The translations under genes were made by a program, and so were the position numbers. The notes under the pieces are model-generated. The model saw only the letters and a list, made by a program, of their open reading frames with translations, was not told the DNA's origin and ran no database searches. Shown piece by piece: positions 7,533-11,447 of a stretch of DNA of 11,447 nt (position 1 is its first letter; each line of letters starts with the position of its first letter). This stretch comes from Peptococcaceae bacterium UBA6116 (lineage in GTDB: Bacteria > Bacillota > Desulfitobacteriia > Desulfitobacteriales > Syntrophobotulaceae), in the NCBI GenBank assembly GCA_002423425.1, contig DIWC01000058.1:1-11447 (forward strand), in the 5' to 3' direction.

Positions 7533-10500
7533 TAATAGGTGGACCAAGGAACAGGCAGAAGCTATTACGGCCGGGGACTGTAATCTTTTGGTGGCCGCTG
7601 CTGCCGGAGCCGGCAAAACTGCTGTCCTTGTCGAAAGAATCATTCAAAAGATAACTGCGGCGGAAAATCCTATCGACATAGACAGGCTGCTGGTTATGAC
7701 GTTTACTAAAGCCGCGGCGACAGAGATGAGGGAGAGAATTGCGCAAGCTATCGCCGACGAGCTGGAAAGAGATCCGCAGAACCGGAATATCAGAAGACAA
7801 CTGACCTTATTAAATAAGGCCGGGATTACTACGGTTCATTCTTTCTGTCTCGAGGTGATCCGCAGCAATTTTCAAATCATCGATCTCGACCCCGGTTTTC
7901 GAATCAGTGATGAAACCGAAGCCTCGCTGCTCAAACTTGAGGTTCTCAATGAATTATTTGAAGAAATATATGAACAGGAAAAAGATAATCAGGCATTTTA
8001 CGAACTCCTCGAATGCTATGGTAACAACCGGGATGACCAGGTCTTACAAGGAATGGTCTTAAATCTATATGACTTTGTGCAAAGCAGCCCAAGGCCTGAA
8101 GCTTGGCTGAAAAAAATGACCGGGAACTTCCAGGTTGAAGAAAGCATGGATTTCGGACAGACGCCATGGGGTAAAGTGCTGTTGGCAAGTATAGGAATAG
8201 AATTCGAGGGCCTCAGAAAAAAGATGAATAAAGCTGTTTCCATGCTGGACAAGGCTGACGGTCTAGAAAAATATCTGCCGGTCTTCGAAGAAGACCTTAA
8301 TTTTATTAAGCATGTAAACGGGCTTTATCTGAACGGGTGTATTCCGGGCTGGGATCAGCTTTACGGAATAATAAAGGGTTTTGAGTTCGGCAAACTGCCG
8401 CCTGCCGGTCAAGAGGCGGACAAGGACGTTCAGGAGAAGGTCAAAGAGATTAGGGATGATGTTAAAAAATGCCTTAACAGAATAAAAGACGGTATTTTCT
8501 CAGCCGCTTCCGAGGAAATCGCGGCGGATTTACTGTCTTTATATCCGTCTATGAAATGTCTGGTTGGTTTGGCCTTAGAATTTAAGGAAAGATATGGCAT
8601 TAAAAAAAAGGAAAAATCAATTGTTGATTTTAACGATCTTGAACATTTTTGTTTGCAGATCCTTACAGAACAAAGCAGTGATTTGGAAGCTGTTTCTTCG
8701 GAGTTTACCCCTTCGAAGGTTGCTTTGGTGTACAAGCAGCGTTTTGCCGAAATTCTGGTTGATGAATATCAGGACAGTAATCTGGTTCAGGAGATCATCA
8801 TCCGAATGATTTCCAGGGAAGACTTGCAAGAGCCTAACGTTTTCATGGTAGGAGATGTCAAACAGAGTATCTATAAATTCAGGCAGGCCAGGCCGGAACT
8901 GTTTCTGGAAAAGTACAACAGCTACTCATTTCAAACAGAGGCTTCCAAACGCAAAATAATATTGGCAAAAAATTTTCGCAGCCGCGAAGAAGTAATTGAG
9001 GCCGTCAATTTTATCTTTAAGCAAATTATGTCGGCAAGAGTGGGGGAACTCGACTATACAGATCAAGAAGTTCTTTATCCGGGGGCAGCTTATCCTGAAA
9101 TTGACGAGACGGAACTATTTGCCGGAGGAGAAGTGGAATTTCACCTTATCCAGACAAAAGAAAATATCGGTAATGCTGGGAACACTGCTGACAATACGGA
9201 AAACGATCAGGATATCAACGAAAACTATATTGACAATGAAGGAGAACATTCTCCTCAAGGTGAGATGCTTGATAACCTTCAGCTCGAAGCCCGCCTTGCG
9301 GCCCGCAGGATTCAGGAACTCATGAAGCCTGATGACCGGGGAAGGCGGTTTGCGGTTTTTGACAAAGACAGGAAATCTTACCGCTCTATTGAATACAAAG
9401 ACATCGTTATCTTACTCCGGACAACAAAAAATTGGGCGGATATCTTTGCCGAAGAATTGGCATTGCAAGGGATTCCGGCTTTTGCGGATACAGGGACGGG
9501 ATTTTTCAAAACTTCCGAGGTTCAGGTAATTTTAGCCTTATTGCAGATCATAGATAACCCGCTGCAGGACATTCCTTTGCTGGCAGTCCTAAGGTCACCG
9601 TTATTTTCTTTCAGTACGGAGGAACTGGCTGAGCTGCGCCTGTTAAAAAGTCATGGCCTTTTCTATGAGTCTTTGCAAGCGGCAACTAATCCCAAAGCCA
9701 TTCTTTTTATGGCAAAACTCAAAAAATGGCGGGATGAATCTTTTTATCTGTCGACTGATCAGCTTTTATGGCAAATCTATAGCGAGACCGGCTACTATGG
9801 GATTGCCGGTGCTTTGCCCGGGGGCGAACAAAGACAGGCTAACTTGCGTGTTTTATTTGAACGGGCTAGGCAATATGAAGAAACAAGCTTCAAAGGACTG
9901 TTCAATTTCATTAATTTTATCGACAAGCTTAAAAGCAGCAAAGGGGATATGGGGAGTGCCAAGATTCTTGGCGAGAATGACAATGTCGTACGCCTTATGA
10001 GCATTCACAAGAGTAAAGGTCTGGAGTTTCCGGTAGTGATTCTCGCAGGCAACGGCAAAAAAATTAATTTTCAGGATATGAACAAAAGCGTTTTGTTTCA
10101 TCAGGAACTGGGGTTAGGGCCGGATGTTGTTGACTATAAATTAAGACTTGCTTATCCTTCCCTAGCCAAGCTGGCAATCAGGGAAAAAATCAAAATTGAA
10201 ACGTTGTCCGAAGAGATGAGAATCCTGTATGTTGCTCTAACCAGGGCCAAGGAGAAACTAATAATTACCGGTGCGGTAAAGGATGTTGCCAAAGCCATAG
10301 AAAAATGGAACAAACTAAGCGAAAATGGTGAAGAAGACCGTCTATCCGTCTATGATATCTTCCGGGGAGAAAGATATCTCGATTGGCTTGGCCCTGCTTT
10401 GGCCAGACATCAAAATTGGAGCGGCCTTTGCCGGATTTGGGATAGGAAACTGGTAACGGATGCGTCGCCTGTAAAGGTAATTCAGGACGAGCTGCACGCT

Positions 10501-11208
10501 GAGTGCAACCTTAAAACTGAGTTCAAAGAAGAAATTGAGAGAAGACTCAATTGGGAATATCCGTATGCCAAAGTATCCGGGATACCGGCTAAAGTATCGG
10601 TAACCGAACTGAAAAGGCGTTTTGAAAAGGAAGTTCATTACAGTAGCAAACGACCATTATTTCTGGAAGGGAAAAAAGGCTTTTCGGCAGCCGAGACAGG
10701 AACAATTATGCATTTTGTCATGCAGCACCTGGAATTTGTTGGAGATGATCAAAATCAAGATAATCTTCGTCAACAAGTAGAAAAGATGGTAGACAAAGAG
10801 TTATTGACCGCGGAGCAAGCGGAAACCGTTGATTTAAACAAGATCCATCGTTTTTTGGTTTCCGGTTTAGGCAGGAGGATGACAGCCTCAGGGAATGTTC
10901 AACGGGAAGTCCCTTTTAATATTGAGATATCCTGTCAAGAAGTGTTTAAGGAACTTGCCGAGGAATGTTATCAGGATGAAACGGTACTCCTGCAGGGGGT
11001 TATCGATTGTTACTTTGAAGAGCCGGACGGCATAGTGCTTATTGATTACAAAACCGATTATGTAAGGGCCGGGGAGCTTGATAATATTAGGGAAAAATAT
11101 AGACGGCAAATATTTTATTATGCACACGCTTTGGAAAAACTGACTGGGAAAATGGTCAAAGAAAAGTATATTTATCTTTTCTCTGTTGGGGAAGTGCTTG
11201 AGTATTAA
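7525..11208 (+). CDS. addA: ATP-dependent helicase/nuclease subunit A (AddA)
   Basis: AddA is the motor and 3'-strand nuclease subunit of AddAB, acting on double-strand breaks before RecA loading. From ATG 7525 it is 1227 aa, close to the usual 1232 or so. All UvrD-type superfamily 1 helicase motifs are visible: AGAGKT (27-32), MTFTKAAATEMRERI (from 58), VDEYQD (412-417), VGDVKQSIYKFR (from 442), KNFRS (482-486), SIHKSKGLEFP (from 826) and LYVALTRAKEK (from 901). The C-terminal RecB-type nuclease shows His1063 (GTIMHFVMQHLE), Asp1161 (GVIDCYF), and Asp1174 and Lys1176 (LIDYKTD), so both activities should be intact. Residues about 545-580 are an Asn/Asp/Glu-rich low-complexity loop inside the second helicase domain, a position where the family is variable. 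The start overlaps the end of addB by 8 nt (ATGCTTGA), so the pair is a translationally coupled operon. Confidence 0.97.
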   Translation: MLDNRWTKEQAEAITAGDCNLLVAAAAGAGKTAVLVERIIQKITAAENPIDIDRLLVMTFTKAAATEMRERIAQAIADELERDPQNRNIRRQLTLLNKAGITTVHSFCLEVIRSNFQIIDLDPGFRISDETEASLLKLEVLNELFEEIYEQEKDNQAFYELLECYGNNRDDQVLQGMVLNLYDFVQSSPRPEAWLKKMTGNFQVEESMDFGQTPWGKVLLASIGIEFEGLRKKMNKAVSMLDKADGLEKYLPVFEEDLNFIKHVNGLYLNGCIPGWDQLYGIIKGFEFGKLPPAGQEADKDVQEKVKEIRDDVKKCLNRIKDGIFSAASEEIAADLLSLYPSMKCLVGLALEFKERYGIKKKEKSIVDFNDLEHFCLQILTEQSSDLEAVSSEFTPSKVALVYKQRFAEILVDEYQDSNLVQEIIIRMISREDLQEPNVFMVGDVKQSIYKFRQARPELFLEKYNSYSFQTEASKRKIILAKNFRSREEVIEAVNFIFKQIMSARVGELDYTDQEVLYPGAAYPEIDETELFAGGEVEFHLIQTKENIGNAGNTADNTENDQDINENYIDNEGEHSPQGEMLDNLQLEARLAARRIQELMKPDDRGRRFAVFDKDRKSYRSIEYKDIVILLRTTKNWADIFAEELALQGIPAFADTGTGFFKTSEVQVILALLQIIDNPLQDIPLLAVLRSPLFSFSTEELAELRLLKSHGLFYESLQAATNPKAILFMAKLKKWRDESFYLSTDQLLWQIYSETGYYGIAGALPGGEQRQANLRVLFERARQYEETSFKGLFNFINFIDKLKSSKGDMGSAKILGENDNVVRLMSIHKSKGLEFPVVILAGNGKKINFQDMNKSVLFHQELGLGPDVVDYKLRLAYPSLAKLAIREKIKIETLSEEMRILYVALTRAKEKLIITGAVKDVAKAIEKWNKLSENGEEDRLSVYDIFRGERYLDWLGPALARHQNWSGLCRIWDRKLVTDASPVKVIQDELHAECNLKTEFKEEIERRLNWEYPYAKVSGIPAKVSVTELKRRFEKEVHYSSKRPLFLEGKKGFSAAETGTIMHFVMQHLEFVGDDQNQDNLRQQVEKMVDKELLTAEQAETVDLNKIHRFLVSGLGRRMTASGNVQREVPFNIEISCQEVFKELAEECYQDETVLLQGVIDCYFEEPDGIVLIDYKTDYVRAGELDNIREKYRRQIFYYAHALEKLTGKMVKEKYIYLFSVGEVLEY

Positions 11209-11302
11209 TAATTCTATTAGTGAATTTTTTACTATAAATTGTGACAAAAATATGCATAAGAGTTATCATCCTGACTTTTAAACCAAACCCACAAAAAAAT
11301 GG

Positions 11303-11338
11303 CCGCAATCCCTTGATATAAGCTGGATAGCGGTTTTT
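11303..11338 (+). terminator. Probable terminator of the addBA operon
   Basis: CCGCAATCC (11303-11311) pairs with GGATAGCGG (11325-11333) with one internal A-A mismatch, around a 13-nt loop, followed by TTTTT (11334-11338). It lies about 95 nt after the addA stop. The intervening 11209-11302 contains no recognisable gene. Confidence 0.7.
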
Positions 11339-11371
11339 CTGTTTTGTTATAAATATGTGGTGCAAAACCTC

Positions 11372-11400
11372 ATATTTTGGCTTGTACCAAAATATTTTTT
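11372..11400 (+). terminator. AT-rich terminator-like hairpin, probable group IIC intron target
   Basis: ATATTTTGG (11372-11380) and CCAAAATAT (11387-11395) form a perfect 9-bp stem with a 6-nt loop, followed by TTTTT (11396-11400). The stem is AT-rich, so it would be a weak terminator in its own right. Its end is 8 nt before the first base of the group II intron, the arrangement expected for the 5' exon of a class IIC intron, which recognises a stem-loop plus a short IBS sequence. Confidence 0.65.
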
Positions 11401-11403
11401 ATA

Positions 11404-11447
11404 GTGCGCGGCATGGGCGCAATCTAACGGGTGAAAGTCCCGAGTGC
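11404..11447 (+). mobile_element. Group II intron, 5' end only (class IIC-like), truncated by window edge
   Basis: The sequence from 11404 begins with GTGCG, the conserved group II intron 5' splice-site start, and continues with GGCATGGGCGCAATCTAACG and then GGGTGAAAGTCCCGAG, which folds as a short domain I hairpin (CGGG/CCCG). From memory this closely parallels the start of the Oceanobacillus iheyensis class IIC intron (GTGTGCCCGGCATGGGTGC followed by GGGTGAGAGTCCCGA). The rest of the ribozyme and any reverse transcriptase/maturase gene lie beyond the window, so intactness cannot be judged. The 5' exon context (terminator-like hairpin plus T-tract) supports class IIC. It sits in intergenic DNA downstream of addA and interrupts no visible gene. 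Confidence 0.85.

Noticed and set aside
9653..10000. 115-aa plus-strand frame inside addA, and the other long frames within addB and addA
   Set aside because: All known AddA/AddB motifs lie in the long frames; the overlapping ones have no ribosome binding sites or recognisable domains.
11329..11333. AGCGG, the Bacillus subtilis Chi pentamer, in the terminator after addA
   Set aside because: A pentamer occurs often by chance and the Chi sequence of this organism is unknown; one site near addA has no meaning without genome-wide skew statistics.
1..11447. CRISPR array, tRNA or rRNA genes, prophage or defence island
   Set aside because: No regularly spaced repeats, no tRNA-like or rRNA sequence, and no phage or defence genes were seen; the only mobile element sign is the intron start at 11404.

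Overview
The window reads as a chromosomal segment of a low- to mid-GC Gram-positive bacterium of the Clostridia. The evidence is an addB-addA pair in the Firmicutes order, strong AGGAGG-type ribosome binding sites, a consensus sigma-A promoter, hairpin-plus-T-tract terminators, and a bacterial group II intron at the right edge. A Desulfosporosinus/Desulfitobacterium/Dehalobacter-like (Peptococcaceae) origin fits, but that is inference from gene style, not a database result.

Layout. Positions 3-37 hold a symmetrical, potentially bidirectional terminator. Two genes then run leftwards as a probable operon. Upstream is a phosphodiester glycosidase (NAGPA-type) protein with an N-terminal membrane anchor (2306-1335). 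It is followed 20 bp later by a membrane-anchored protein of unknown function with a probable beta-propeller-like exterior domain (1314-58). A 449-bp AT-rich intergenic region (2307-2755) separates them from a rightward pair driven by a near-perfect sigma-A promoter (2704-2731). That pair is an unrecognised 116-aa soluble protein and a tandem-CBS/GGDEF protein, overlapping by 8 nt. A terminator (4008-4047) closes this unit.

The right two thirds (4074-11208) hold addB and addA, overlapping by 8 nt. They encode the AddAB helicase-nuclease that resects double-strand breaks and feeds RecA. All key motifs are intact: the AddA helicase motifs, both RecB-type nuclease domains, and the four AddB cysteines of the Fe-S cluster. 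After addA comes a probable terminator (11303-11338). A second, AT-rich terminator-like hairpin (11372-11400) follows, and 8 nt beyond its stem the characteristic 5' end of a group II intron begins (11404, running off the window). Insertion just after a terminator hairpin is the hallmark of class IIC introns.

The window is mostly ordinary housekeeping DNA. The parts most worth a second look are the unknown gene coupled to an atypical CBS-GGDEF protein, and the IIC-like intron placed behind addA.
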